Positions 48,916 through 57,691 of a DNA stretch of 64,000 nt are shown here, one piece after another. The notes beneath the pieces are model-generated. The model made no database searches. It was not told the origin of the DNA and was given only the letters and a program-made list of their open reading frames with translations. The stretch comes from Acinetobacter sichuanensis (GTDB lineage Bacteria > Pseudomonadota > Gammaproteobacteria > Pseudomonadales > Moraxellaceae). The stretch spans positions 19,911-83,910 of the forward strand of contig NZ_PYIX02000018.1 in assembly GCF_003024515.2 (NCBI RefSeq), written 5' to 3'. Within the stretch, counting starts at the first letter, position 1. Each line of letters begins with the position of its first letter. The position numbers and the translations under genes were made by a program.

Positions 48916-49633
48916 GATTTTGATCTAAGCGATACCCCACGCCACGGACATTGATTAATAAACCATTTACATAATTTTCTTCAAGTTTTTTGCGTAATTT
49001 GCTGATATGGCTATCTACAGTGCGATCTAAAGCATCACTTTCAGGCATACAGTTTTGGATCAATTCATTGCGTGTAAAGACTTTATTTGGTGTTTTTGCC
49101 ATCAAAACCAGTATCTTATACTCAGTTAACGTAAGGTTGAGCAGCTGATTTCTTTGACCATTTGAAATGTAAACTTGATGATGATCTGGATTAATTTCAA
49201 TATTTTTATAACGAATAATATTAGTTATTTCCGTATTTTGGCTTGTACTTCGTCTAAGTACGGCTTGTATTCGCGCAATCACTTCATTTGGGTTAAATGG
49301 TTTAATAATAAAATCATCAGCACCCATTTTTAGCCCCATGATCTTATTCACTTGATCATCTAAGGCAGTCAGCATAATGACAGGTAAATGACTTGTTTGA
49401 CGGATGATTTGTAGAATTTCCCAGCCATTTAGTTTGGGTAATTTAATATCAAGGAGAATCAGGTCTATAGAGTTGGCTTTTAAGCACTCTAAAGCTTGTT
49501 GTCCATCCAATGCACGGATGACCTTCATGTTTTCATTTTTTATGTATTTTTCAAGAATGTCACCAATATCATAATCATCTTCTACAACGAGAATTACGCT
49601 ATTTTCAAAGCTATGTTGTAAGTTCTGATACAT
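48905..49633 (-). CDS. adeR-like: response regulator, AdeR-like (OmpR family)
   Basis: 242 residues. Receiver: VVEDDYDIGDILEKY, phospho-acceptor Asp in LILLDIKLPKLNGW (about residue 63), MLTAL, and the Lys in FIIKPFNPNE. C-terminal winged helix ending DRTVDSHISKLRKKLEE ... LINVRGVGYRLD. Almost the same motif order and wording as A. baumannii AdeR. In A. baumannii adeRS is divergent from adeABC; here it is convergent, behind the MFS gene, so the operon has been rearranged. Confidence 0.93.
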   Translation of the reverse strand: MYQNLQHSFENSVILVVEDDYDIGDILEKYIKNENMKVIRALDGQQALECLKANSIDLILLDIKLPKLNGWEILQIIRQTSHLPVIMLTALDDQVNKIMGLKMGADDFIIKPFNPNEVIARIQAVLRRSTSQNTEITNIIRYKNIEINPDHHQVYISNGQRNQLLNLTLTEYKILVLMAKTPNKVFTRNELIQNCMPESDALDRTVDSHISKLRKKLEENYVNGLLINVRGVGYRLDQNHEI

Positions 49634-49756
49634 ACAAGTTATTCGGATAAAATCTTGGTAAGTAAATAGTTTAACAGTTTGAATTGTAAATTTCAGAATA
49701 ACTGAATTCTACTTCTGCTTACCCAATACATTGAGAAAAATGTACCTGAGCTTCAA

Positions 49757-51013
49757 TTACTCACTAGGTTTCTCATCTTTTTTCTTCTGAATCAAATCCC
49801 ATATAGAGAAATCAGGCTTAGCTTTATCAGAATGTTCCGCAGGGTTAACTTTAAATGCTTCAAGATTGATTTCTAAAAGTTTTAATTTAAGCTCCTCTGA
49901 ACCAGTAACTCCTAACTTTTCAAGCTCTTGAATTTCTGTTTTGTACCGTTCATAAGATTTAGCCAATGCTTCTTTATGAGAATATTCTTGCTCTAATTTA
50001 GAAAAACGATTTAAATTTATATTCGCAATTGTTGCAATCCAAATCAAAGGTGCGTTGATCAATAATTTGAATAAGAATGTATCCCACTTCATATTCAAAA
50101 AATCTGATTTATCAAACAAATAAAAATTAAATCCAAAAATTGCTAATACAACTAATACAAATACAATAATACTGATGAATTGTCCTTTTTTGGCTTCTTG
50201 TCCTTTTACAACAAAACCACCTGCAAGCCCTGCTTCACTTGATAATCCAATAACTGATTTTGCTCGCTCCTCAACATTTTTTAAATTTTCTAACCTTTTA
50301 TCCAAATCTTCACTTAATGCAGTAATGTTTTTTTCTTCATTACCATAAATTTTGTCATAAAAATTTTGGACTCTCGATAACTGAAAATTTATCTGCTCAT
50401 TTTTACTTTTATTATCAGGATCATCAGAAATAAATAAATCGTCATAGTATGCAACTAACTCATTAATTTTTCTTTCGTATTCTTTAACTTTCGTTTCACC
50501 ATTATCATTTAGTTCATCAAACAATTTGTCATATTGATCTAAAATTTTATCAATTACATAATTTACTCGATCAACTTTAGAAGTATCCTCACCATTTCGA
50601 TCAAATAATTGACTATAAGCTGTGTGAATTTTTTCGGACTCAACTTCCAAAATATCTAGATTATCTTCATTGGTTACTTCTAATATACGAGAATAAATAG
50701 AACTACCATTTTCATCATTAGCTAAAACAGATTGAATTTTTTCAATAGCAATTAGAGACTCATCTAATTTGGCTTTTAGTTGAGATAACTCATTCGTTTT
50801 ATTAATTAAACTTTGTTGGTGAGCTTTAATCTTATCTAATTCACCTTGTAAAAGTGAACTAACAGTATGCCGATTATCTGTTAAATCTCTTAAGTCAGAC
50901 CTCAAAGAATACATGGATGATAAATGATCATTTAAAGCCCTAAGTTGTGCTAATCCTTCACGTAGTTTTTTTTCATCACTTTCTTTCAGACCAAGCAAAT
51001 CCTTTAAGCCCAT
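49757..51013 (-). CDS. coiled-coil membrane protein, transposon cargo of unknown function
   Basis: 418 residues. N-terminal two-thirds is acidic coiled coil (residues 1-250), then AKSVIGLSSEAGLAGGFVVKGQEAKKGQ, two membrane helices (ISIIVFVLVVLAIFGFNFYLF and LLINAPLIWIATIANINLNRF), and a C-terminal coiled coil ending IQKKKDEKPSE. No catalytic motif. Similar topologies (long coil plus two helices) occur in phage-defence or stress effectors, but I cannot name the family. It lies directly downstream of the tniE-like gene, on the same strand. Confidence 0.65.
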   Translation of the reverse strand: MGLKDLLGLKESDEKKLREGLAQLRALNDHLSSMYSLRSDLRDLTDNRHTVSSLLQGELDKIKAHQQSLINKTNELSQLKAKLDESLIAIEKIQSVLANDENGSSIYSRILEVTNEDNLDILEVESEKIHTAYSQLFDRNGEDTSKVDRVNYVIDKILDQYDKLFDELNDNGETKVKEYERKINELVAYYDDLFISDDPDNKSKNEQINFQLSRVQNFYDKIYGNEEKNITALSEDLDKRLENLKNVEERAKSVIGLSSEAGLAGGFVVKGQEAKKGQFISIIVFVLVVLAIFGFNFYLFDKSDFLNMKWDTFLFKLLINAPLIWIATIANINLNRFSKLEQEYSHKEALAKSYERYKTEIQELEKLGVTGSEELKLKLLEINLEAFKVNPAEHSDKAKPDFSIWDLIQKKKDEKPSE

Positions 51014-51084
51014 TTTTTTCTCTTAATTAATGAATTATCAAAATATTAAACTAAATTATATATCGAAGTATTGAAACTTTAGAC

Positions 51085-52524
51085 TTACTTTTTAAAAGAT
51101 GGATCAATGTTCTTAGGCAACCAATAATTTTGGTTATTGTACAAAACATTATAGCCATCTTTTATTTCAACGATCATTTCCAACTTGATCTTCAATGAAT
51201 CCTGATAACTCATCTCATGGAATAGTTGTAAGCCATTTTTCACCCATACCATGACATTGAAATCAGTATTTGGGCTGAGCATCGAGATCAATTCTTTTTC
51301 CAATTTCCGCTTACTTGCTTCTTTTATGAAGTTAGAATGCTTTAAGGAAATATAATCAATATCCGTATCATATTGATCGTTTAAGAAATTAATAAACCCT
51401 GTTAATGCAGCAGCCTGACCTGAATACTCATTTAAATAAGCTTTTACTTTTGCCAAATCTGGCAGTAATTGCTTATCCTGAATAGATAACATCAATGCAA
51501 CAGCAGGCTTCATTGCAAGCCTTACAGATCGAGCAGATGTTTTTCCTTGATGCATTTTTTCATCGAGCTTTTGCTTATAAGCAAATACAACATCAAAAGC
51601 CAATGAGGGCTGCGGTAACTGATCAATCAACTTATTGGCTTGATCTATCTCAGAACATTCATTTTTATTTATAGTTGAGATTTTTACCCCATGCATTTGA
51701 TCGAGCCACTGTGTTACTAATTCAAACTTTCTAAGTCCACTCGTCCGTAAAGTCAACAATAATTGGTCTGCATCAGGAATATTACTCTCCCATAACATTT
51801 CTGTTTTAATAAAAAAATGAGTATGTTTATTCAAATACAAAGCTGCTTGATGTGCTCCAACTAAATCGACCAACCAAAGCACGTAGTTTTCATATTGTTT
51901 TTTTAAAAAAGATGACTCGAACAAATAAATATTTTGATGGAACTTTGACCATAGATTTTTAATCCAGTAGCAATCATCACATAGATCACCGCATCCTGCT
52001 GAGATCATCGTTTTACATTCAATACAAGGTTTATTCGGTTGAGTTATACATTTTTTACAAACTTTATTTCCTTTTTCATCTAACTCTAACAAGCGATATT
52101 TATGACATGAAGGACATGTTTCATAATCCCTTGTTGAACATTTCGGACAAACTCTGAGGTCATCATTAAAGCGTGATATTTTCGTTAATTTTTGCGATTG
52201 AACATTGCATCGCTCACATCGTTCAACCTCTCTAAAATAAACAGAACAACTATTACAAACGACCCCATACTCTGTAAGCGTTCCTATCGGTCTGTTAACT
52301 TGATTGCATCTTATACAAGGTTGTTTTTTAATACATTCATTACAGATCGCTTGATCATCATTTTTAGGTAATCGAGCAGATAACCCACATTTTGGGCAAA
52401 GACATTTTTTAAAAATTCGAGCATAACAAGTTGAGCAATATTTTTTCCCTTTATATCTTTTTTTTAGTTGGGTAACTGATTTTTCACACCCATTACATAA
52501 CTGCTCAATATTAATCTCCGCCAA
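51085..52524 (-). CDS. tniE: zinc-ribbon transposition-associated protein (TniE-like)
   Basis: 479 residues. Residues 8-195 carry a series of about eight CxxC pairs (CNGCEKS, CSTC, CPKCG, CNEC, CIRC, CNSC, CERCN, CPKC, CPSC, CKKC, CIEC, CDDC), then a helical domain of about 250 residues with no known motif. It overlaps the tniQ gene by 14 bases, so it belongs to the transposition operon. The position matches tniE of Tn6022-type elements in comM. Role unknown; a DNA- or protein-binding target factor is plausible. Confidence 0.7.
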   Translation of the reverse strand: MAEINIEQLCNGCEKSVTQLKKRYKGKKYCSTCYARIFKKCLCPKCGLSARLPKNDDQAICNECIKKQPCIRCNQVNRPIGTLTEYGVVCNSCSVYFREVERCERCNVQSQKLTKISRFNDDLRVCPKCSTRDYETCPSCHKYRLLELDEKGNKVCKKCITQPNKPCIECKTMISAGCGDLCDDCYWIKNLWSKFHQNIYLFESSFLKKQYENYVLWLVDLVGAHQAALYLNKHTHFFIKTEMLWESNIPDADQLLLTLRTSGLRKFELVTQWLDQMHGVKISTINKNECSEIDQANKLIDQLPQPSLAFDVVFAYKQKLDEKMHQGKTSARSVRLAMKPAVALMLSIQDKQLLPDLAKVKAYLNEYSGQAAALTGFINFLNDQYDTDIDYISLKHSNFIKEASKRKLEKELISMLSPNTDFNVMVWVKNGLQLFHEMSYQDSLKIKLEMIVEIKDGYNVLYNNQNYWLPKNIDPSFKK

Positions 52525-53617
52525 GCTTATGACTCCGTTTCTTTCTTGATTTTCTTAACAAATTAAGCCACTTACGTTGCACGGTTTTTTTTGCTTTTGG
52601 TTTTCCATTATGAGAACTCACACGTTGTAAAGCATATACTCTTATAGGCTTGATCATTGCTGATTTCATTTGTTGAAGTTGAATCGGTAGTTTTTTACGC
52701 TTATCCCAAAAATTTGCACTACTAATCCCGTACTCATAAGAGCGGTCAATAATCAACTCACATGGGATTTTCATAATTTCATTCAAGATGGAAAGCAAAA
52801 TTATACGTTCGTTTGTATTTAAATATTCGAAAGCAATTGGTGTGAAAGGAGTTATGGTATTTAAATTTATACCAAAGCTCTTAAACATTTCAATAAGTTG
52901 AATATTATCTGTATCTACAAGTAATCTGATTTCACTTATCCATGCACGAGCAATCGCAAACCATTCGGTAGCTGAAATATTTTGATTATTATATAAACCT
53001 GAGCCTTGTTTTAAAACGTTATCTGCATTTTTTTGAAAATCTAAAATTTGAATATTGCTAGGTTGTGGCTGATATAAAGTCAAATTAAAATGGCATGAGA
53101 AACATACTGCTAATGATCCATGCTCTAAATCTATTTTAAATGGCTGAATGACTACACCGCAATTCGGACAATGATCAATTAAATTTATTTGATGTTTTTC
53201 ACAACAACAATGCCACCCCATTCGCCACATTAACCGTAAATAAGCTGATCTACCATCACTTTCAAAACATTGAGTACACACCTGCCGACCTGAAAAATTT
53301 GATCTACTACGCTGACCTAAACTTAAAACCCATCCACTATTTGAACTCTTAACTAGATAGGGAGCCACATTAGTTAGCATTGTTTTCAAAATTTTTTGTT
53401 TATCATCAAAAGAATGTACAAATAATAATTCAAGCCGATCTTCCGTCATACCTCGATCAAGATCAATCGTTAATGCTCTCCATCTACCCCACAATGCTTC
53501 TATAAGTGTTAAAGGGGAACATCCCATGTCTAAGGCTGAACGAATGAGCCATGATGATAATACTTCACCTTGTTCAATGGGGGTATGTATAAACCAATTT
53601 TGAGCATAATTAGGCAT
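52511..53617 (-). CDS. tniD: TniQ/TnsD-family target-selection protein
   Basis: 368 residues. The TniQ signature is clear: GEVLSSWLIRSALDMGCSPLTLIEALWG at the start, then CTQCFESDGRSAYLRLMWRMGWHCCCEKHQINLIDHCPNCG (zinc finger, about residues 120-160) and a second CFSCHFNL finger. TniQ/TnsD proteins choose the attachment site and recruit TnsC; this one is the best candidate for recognising comM. It follows tnsC by 18 bases. Confidence 0.9.
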   Translation of the reverse strand: MPNYAQNWFIHTPIEQGEVLSSWLIRSALDMGCSPLTLIEALWGRWRALTIDLDRGMTEDRLELLFVHSFDDKQKILKTMLTNVAPYLVKSSNSGWVLSLGQRSRSNFSGRQVCTQCFESDGRSAYLRLMWRMGWHCCCEKHQINLIDHCPNCGVVIQPFKIDLEHGSLAVCFSCHFNLTLYQPQPSNIQILDFQKNADNVLKQGSGLYNNQNISATEWFAIARAWISEIRLLVDTDNIQLIEMFKSFGINLNTITPFTPIAFEYLNTNERIILLSILNEIMKIPCELIIDRSYEYGISSANFWDKRKKLPIQLQQMKSAMIKPIRVYALQRVSSHNGKPKAKKTVQRKWLNLLRKSRKKRSHKLGGD

Positions 53618-53635
53618 ATTACACCCTCAATAATA

Positions 53636-54556
53636 CTAAATAGAATTAAGCTGAATAGTGCGAATATTACGAGCACCCTCTGTTGGTTTAAGCCACTTGA
53701 ATTTTTTAACAATTTCGAGGGTAATTTCTTCTTTACCAGTCAATATTGCTTCTTTTGCACATTCCACCAATAAACGATTTAAATCACCAAAATTACCACC
53801 TGAAATTTCATAGAGTAAGGTCGCAATTTCTTGTGATGCCAAGTTTGATAATTTTTTTAGGGGAAGTAAGCGAACATAACTTAAAAGAAGTCTTAAAAAA
53901 TCCGCATCCAATTTCCATAAAGGCAAATCTATAATTTCAAAGCGACTGGCATACTGAGTATCCGTATGAAGAATAAGAGATGCATCACGAGTACCAACAC
54001 CAATGATATTCATACTAAGTTCATTGCTTAGCGTTTTAAGTGTATTCATCACTTCTTGCCGTTGCCTAGCACTCCCACTTAAACAATTATGCAACTCATC
54101 AATAATTAACATTTTGGTTTCATATTTACGCAGTAGATGGGTTGCTTGATACCTTAATTTGCTTTCAGGATCAGTGACACGAAAAGGGACAAAAAAATGA
54201 TCTAAGATATTAATATATAAATCTTTTACATTTGCCCTAGCAGGGGCTTGAATAGGAATGACTGGTTTAGTCAATGACATAAGCTGCATGTCCATATCAT
54301 CAACTCTCTTAGTATAGTATTCTTTTGCAAACTCATGAATAATCTTAGTTTTTCCCATATTTGAATCACCAACAATTAAAAGACATTCTGGTCTTAATTT
54401 TCTAGGTCGTTTCAAAATATCAGTCAGTGTATTCAAAACTGCAATTGCTTTCTGATAACCAATCCACCGATCCTCATAAAGAATATTAATTCTTTCAGCA
54501 TCACTAAGAATCATAGTGTCAAGGACATGCTCAGCAAGGTAATCATATTGTTTCAT
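53636..54556 (-). CDS. tniB: TnsC/TniB-family AAA+ ATPase
   Basis: 306 residues. Walker A GDSNMGKTKIIHEF (about residue 67), Walker B KMLIIDELHNCL (about residue 160), and a sensor-1-like GVGTRDA. It forms an ATP-dependent filament on target DNA and relays target choice from TniQ to the TnsAB transposase. Shine-Dalgarno GAGG lies about 9 bases before the ATG; 4 bases separate it from tnsB. Confidence 0.93.
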   Translation of the reverse strand: MKQYDYLAEHVLDTMILSDAERINILYEDRWIGYQKAIAVLNTLTDILKRPRKLRPECLLIVGDSNMGKTKIIHEFAKEYYTKRVDDMDMQLMSLTKPVIPIQAPARANVKDLYINILDHFFVPFRVTDPESKLRYQATHLLRKYETKMLIIDELHNCLSGSARQRQEVMNTLKTLSNELSMNIIGVGTRDASLILHTDTQYASRFEIIDLPLWKLDADFLRLLLSYVRLLPLKKLSNLASQEIATLLYEISGGNFGDLNRLLVECAKEAILTGKEEITLEIVKKFKWLKPTEGARNIRTIQLNSI

Positions 54557-54560
54557 GGTC

Positions 54561-56465
54561 TTACCTCAAATCGTCAAAAGCAGTTAAATTTTGATCCCAT
54601 AAACTATTTTGTGACTTTGGAGCATCTACATTTGTATGGATAACTGAATTATTTTTATTTTCATGGTGTAGTGCAGCAACTATCTTACCATTCTCTTTTT
54701 TTCTTTGATTCATTCGGCGTTGCTTTTTAGTTAAAGTCACGGCTTGATCTACTTTTTCACGGAGATAAATAATTGCTCTGTAAATAGCATCTTGATCAAC
54801 TGTATCTAATCGCTCACTCTTAAGATATGCTTGGACTTGTCTATATTCATGCAATCCGATTGATGGAATTTCACGTTTGGCTGTAGGTACTTTAAAATAT
54901 GTATTTGTATTCGGTTCATAAAACCAAATCATTGAAATATCACGAGGATCTCTTTTAAAAATAAACTTTCTTTTACGCTTTTTCTCATCGTCAGTTGGAT
55001 CAATCGCATTGATCCAAGGTCTTAAACAATCAGCAAAATAAAAAAGTTTATCTTTTTTTACGCCCGTTCTTTGAATGGTTGATTCAAATTCAGGGGCGAA
55101 ATCCAAAAATAGTGTTGCTTCATCCGCAACCCTTTCTTTTAAACCAGTACCAACTTTAAATTTTGTTCCCCAAATACCCTCTTCCCACATTTGTTGTGGC
55201 GGAATTTCAAGTATTGAATGCTTGCTTTTATGATAAACATTTACAATCCAATAGACGATGTAATGTTCTAATTCACGAAGTGTTAAACAAGCATTCTTAG
55301 CGGAATCATAAGTTCCTTTTTCAAAAATATTAGATTTAGTCGTTCCATCTAAAACATGCATTTCAAGATTTACGATTCCAAGTAAACGCTCAATATGCCC
55401 ACCATATTTTGCACCACCAATAGGTCGATACTCCCAATTAATATCGTACTTTAGACATGCTTTATGCAGATGGTTTGTTCTAAAATCAGAACCATTATCA
55501 GAATGGACTGAATCCATAATACCTTCGATATCCCACTCACCATCCACATCTAACTCAAGCAGTTTTCTTTTCTTTGAAATAATGGCTGATGAAATACACA
55601 TTGCTACCGATGTTGCACTTGGAGCTTCTAAAGAAAGGTAATAACCAACAATCATTCTACTAAAAACATCAATTGCTAATGTCAAATATGCCTTGCCTAT
55701 TGTTTCACGGTATTGTTCATCAACGATTTCTATATCTAAAGGAGTGTGATCAATCTGCACATACGCCAAAGGATAGTCTGCATTCGGAAAAGTCCCTGCT
55801 GATGCTTCATACTTATCTTTAGCAGCCTTTTTTCCGTATCTTGCCTTAGTCACTTCATAGCCATTAAGGGCTTCAATTCTATAGCGAATCGTATTGTCAT
55901 GAGGTGGTTCAATTTTTCTTTTGAAGCACTCAAGCTTCACTTCCAAAATTGTTTTGGCAACACTTGGCTTTAAACTTGTTAAATACTTAGTATGGATCGC
56001 TTGTTGAATAATATGATTTAATTCAGGCGACAACCTTGTTTTTTCTGTTGTCCAACCACGTTTTTTTGGGACTAAAGCTAAGATAGACTTGTTTTCTCGG
56101 TAAGCTTTAAGCCATTTCCAAATAGTATTTACATGAAGATTATGTTCACTTGCAGTCTTCTTAACCGCCTCAACTGTGGAATAGTCAATGAGTTCCCTAA
56201 TAATTTCATAATGATCTAAAGCGATTTGCCATGACTCAGCAGAAATATCCTCACCTTGGTTAAGCTTAGAATTATCTTCACTTAAAACAGATAATTCCCT
56301 TATGTTCACTTGTAAACTTCGAGCAGATTCCAAATTTGCAATCACGACATCTTTTGCATTTAAAATATTGATAATTTTATATTTATTACCTTTATAACCA
56401 ACAATTGCATTTGGTTTAATAACTAGGCGTTTTCTATCAATCTTTACTGAATCATCCTGTATCAT
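54561..56465 (-). CDS. tniA: TnsB/TniA-family DDE transposase
   Basis: 634 residues. N-terminal HTH (TIWKWLKAYRENKSILALVPKKRGW), then an RNase-H-type core with Asp239 (YVQIDHTPLDIE), Asp323 (VHSDNGSDF) and Glu359 (GGHIERLLG), followed by a beta-barrel and C-terminal basic tail. Makes the 3' cuts and strand transfer with TnsA. Start is one base after the tnsA stop (TAAATG). Confidence 0.95.
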   Translation of the reverse strand: MIQDDSVKIDRKRLVIKPNAIVGYKGNKYKIINILNAKDVVIANLESARSLQVNIRELSVLSEDNSKLNQGEDISAESWQIALDHYEIIRELIDYSTVEAVKKTASEHNLHVNTIWKWLKAYRENKSILALVPKKRGWTTEKTRLSPELNHIIQQAIHTKYLTSLKPSVAKTILEVKLECFKRKIEPPHDNTIRYRIEALNGYEVTKARYGKKAAKDKYEASAGTFPNADYPLAYVQIDHTPLDIEIVDEQYRETIGKAYLTLAIDVFSRMIVGYYLSLEAPSATSVAMCISSAIISKKRKLLELDVDGEWDIEGIMDSVHSDNGSDFRTNHLHKACLKYDINWEYRPIGGAKYGGHIERLLGIVNLEMHVLDGTTKSNIFEKGTYDSAKNACLTLRELEHYIVYWIVNVYHKSKHSILEIPPQQMWEEGIWGTKFKVGTGLKERVADEATLFLDFAPEFESTIQRTGVKKDKLFYFADCLRPWINAIDPTDDEKKRKRKFIFKRDPRDISMIWFYEPNTNTYFKVPTAKREIPSIGLHEYRQVQAYLKSERLDTVDQDAIYRAIIYLREKVDQAVTLTKKQRRMNQRKKENGKIVAALHHENKNNSVIHTNVDAPKSQNSLWDQNLTAFDDLR

Positions 56466-57176
56466 TTAAATAACTCCTTGTGCTTTAGAGCCATCATTTA
56501 CCCAAATAACAGTTTCAGTAGTAAAAGGGTTATATAGATCGCAAGCAAGTATATTTTTTGAAATTAAAACCCATATTTGGCGAATAGCCTTTAATACATT
56601 TTTTTCATCTTTAAAAATATAAGCAGGCAATTGATTAACTGTTGAAAAGCCTAGTTTTAATAAAGTTTCAATTAATACTCTCTGATCTACCTCATCAACA
56701 TGAGAACGTCTGAATCTTTTTAAAAAATTGATATTTTCCCAATATTGATCATACAAACGAGACTCATCAATAATTTTGAATTTCCATGCCTTTTCAGAAG
56801 CTAAAGCATAAGCTGCCCTAAATTTTGGTCTAAGGGTATTCCAATCTTCCTTTAATTTTTTTCTAGGCTTAATTTCAATCAATAATGGTGCAGGAAAGAA
56901 ATCAATATCATTATAAATTGCACTTGAAAATTGCACCAAATAATCAGGGGTATATACCGATTCATTTCCTAATTCAGTTATATAAGGAATAGAAATAGGC
57001 TGTTCAACCACATCAATAACATTACTGTTATATTCTTGCTTAAAAAGAAAATCACGCTCCAAAGTGGATTCAAACCAAATCGTTTTTTCTCCCCTAAAAG
57101 AGTAATTCCCCGAAATACTTCCGTAAACGGTTTGGGCTTTTCTAACGGGACTATATTCATCACTTATTCTTTTCAT
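56466..57176 (-). CDS. tniC: TnsA-family endonuclease
   Basis: 236 residues from the ATG at 57176 (GAGG 7 bases upstream; a TTG at 57188 is less likely). Restriction-enzyme-like core: Glu36/Glu40 (WFESTLERDF), Asp78 (TPDYLVQF), and E101-I-K103 (LLIEIKPRKK). A C-terminal helical part follows. TnsA cuts the 5' strands, giving cut-and-paste movement. The start is about 130 bases from the element's right end, as in Tn7. Confidence 0.9.
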   Translation of the reverse strand: MKRISDEYSPVRKAQTVYGSISGNYSFRGEKTIWFESTLERDFLFKQEYNSNVIDVVEQPISIPYITELGNESVYTPDYLVQFSSAIYNDIDFFPAPLLIEIKPRKKLKEDWNTLRPKFRAAYALASEKAWKFKIIDESRLYDQYWENINFLKRFRRSHVDEVDQRVLIETLLKLGFSTVNQLPAYIFKDEKNVLKAIRQIWVLISKNILACDLYNPFTTETVIWVNDGSKAQGVI

Positions 57177-57197
57177 ATCAGACCTCAAGAGTAATCT

Positions 57198-57326
57198 ACT
57201 AGCCCCTATTATTGTAGTTTTGTAATCTACTAGCCCTTATTATTGTAAAAACTAGCTTTTATTTCTGTACAAAACGACATGCAACTAGCTGAATTTATAT
57301 AATGCCACTAGCTTCTATTATTGTAA
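57198..57326 (-). repeat. putative TnsB-binding sites, right end
   Basis: Four good and one weak inverted copies of the left-end 20-bp unit, in plus-strand form ACTAGCYYYTATTATTGTAA: 57198-57217, 57229-57248, 57251-57270, 57284-57303 (weak) and 57307-57326. More and denser sites on this side than the left mirror the right end of Tn7, which lies next to tnsA. They overlap the tnsA promoter region and may autoregulate it. Confidence 0.75.
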
Positions 57327-57332
57327 ATGACA
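57307..57332 (-). repeat. right terminal inverted repeat
   Basis: Read on the minus strand it begins TGTCATTTACAATAATAGAA and ends GCTAGT; it matches the left end at 23 of 26 bases. The transposon ends at 57332 (…TGACA); comM sequence resumes at 57333. Confidence 0.88.
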
Positions 57333-57397
57333 GGGGTTCTCACCCTAAACCAGGAGAGATTACTTTGGCACATTTAGGTGTGCTTTTTTTAGATGAA
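57333..57397 (+). pseudogene. comM: comM, 65-bp internal fragment
   Basis: Encodes GSHPKPGEITLAHLGVLFLDE, the conserved ComM stretch ending in the Walker B Asp-Glu. The expected next residues LPEF are replaced by SDIFLT and a stop. About 20 codons that should lie between ...SIANLQH and GGG-SHPKPG (the FGQRPFRAPHHTAS region) are missing. The fragment is caught between two mobile elements; the remaining 3' part of comM lies outside the window, if it survives. Confidence 0.9.
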
Positions 57398-57691
57398 TCC
57401 GATATTTTCCTAACTTAATCTCATTATCAAATTTAATTTATTTATTTAATTCAAATACTTATATAAAATATTTGATTATTTTTTATTTCTTCAAAATAAA
57501 AATATTTATATTAAATTAAAATAATTAAATTTATTATCTAATAATAAAATCAATATAAAATTAAAATTTTAAAATAATATTATTAATAATAAGTAATTTA
57601 TTTTAAATATAATCATTTTCTTACCTTTTAAAAAAAATCTTGATTTTCTGAAAAAAATTTAATATTTTCAAAAAAAACGGCTTTAGAATGT
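57398..57691. other. very AT-rich leader of the second element, no gene
   Basis: About 290 bases, more than 85 percent A+T, with long A/T runs and no open frame of note. It contains the promoter of the recombinase operon and probably the left attachment and recombinase-binding sequences. I see no clear repeat pair in it. Confidence 0.55.

Larger units (their letters stand above)
39486..57332. mobile_element. Tn7-like (Tn6022/AbaR-related) transposon in comM, about 17.8 kb
   Basis: Bounded by 26-bp imperfect inverted ends starting TGTCA (23 of 26 bases match) with 20-bp internal repeats at both ends. Right-end module on the minus strand: tnsA/tniC, tnsB/tniA, tnsC/tniB, tniQ/tniD, tniE-like. 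Left end: a TnsE-like candidate. Cargo: RND efflux pump, MFS exporter, two-component system, coiled-coil membrane protein. The flanking 5-bp sequences differ (AACAT left, GGGGT right), so there is no target duplication, and about 60 bp of comM is missing between the halves. Confidence 0.9.

Noticed and set aside
39486..57332. CRISPR-associated transposon
   Set aside because: tnsABC and tniQ are present, but there are no cas genes and no repeat-spacer array anywhere in the element.
39481..57337. 5-bp target duplication around the transposon
   Set aside because: The flanks AACAT and GGGGT do not match in any alignment of the ends.
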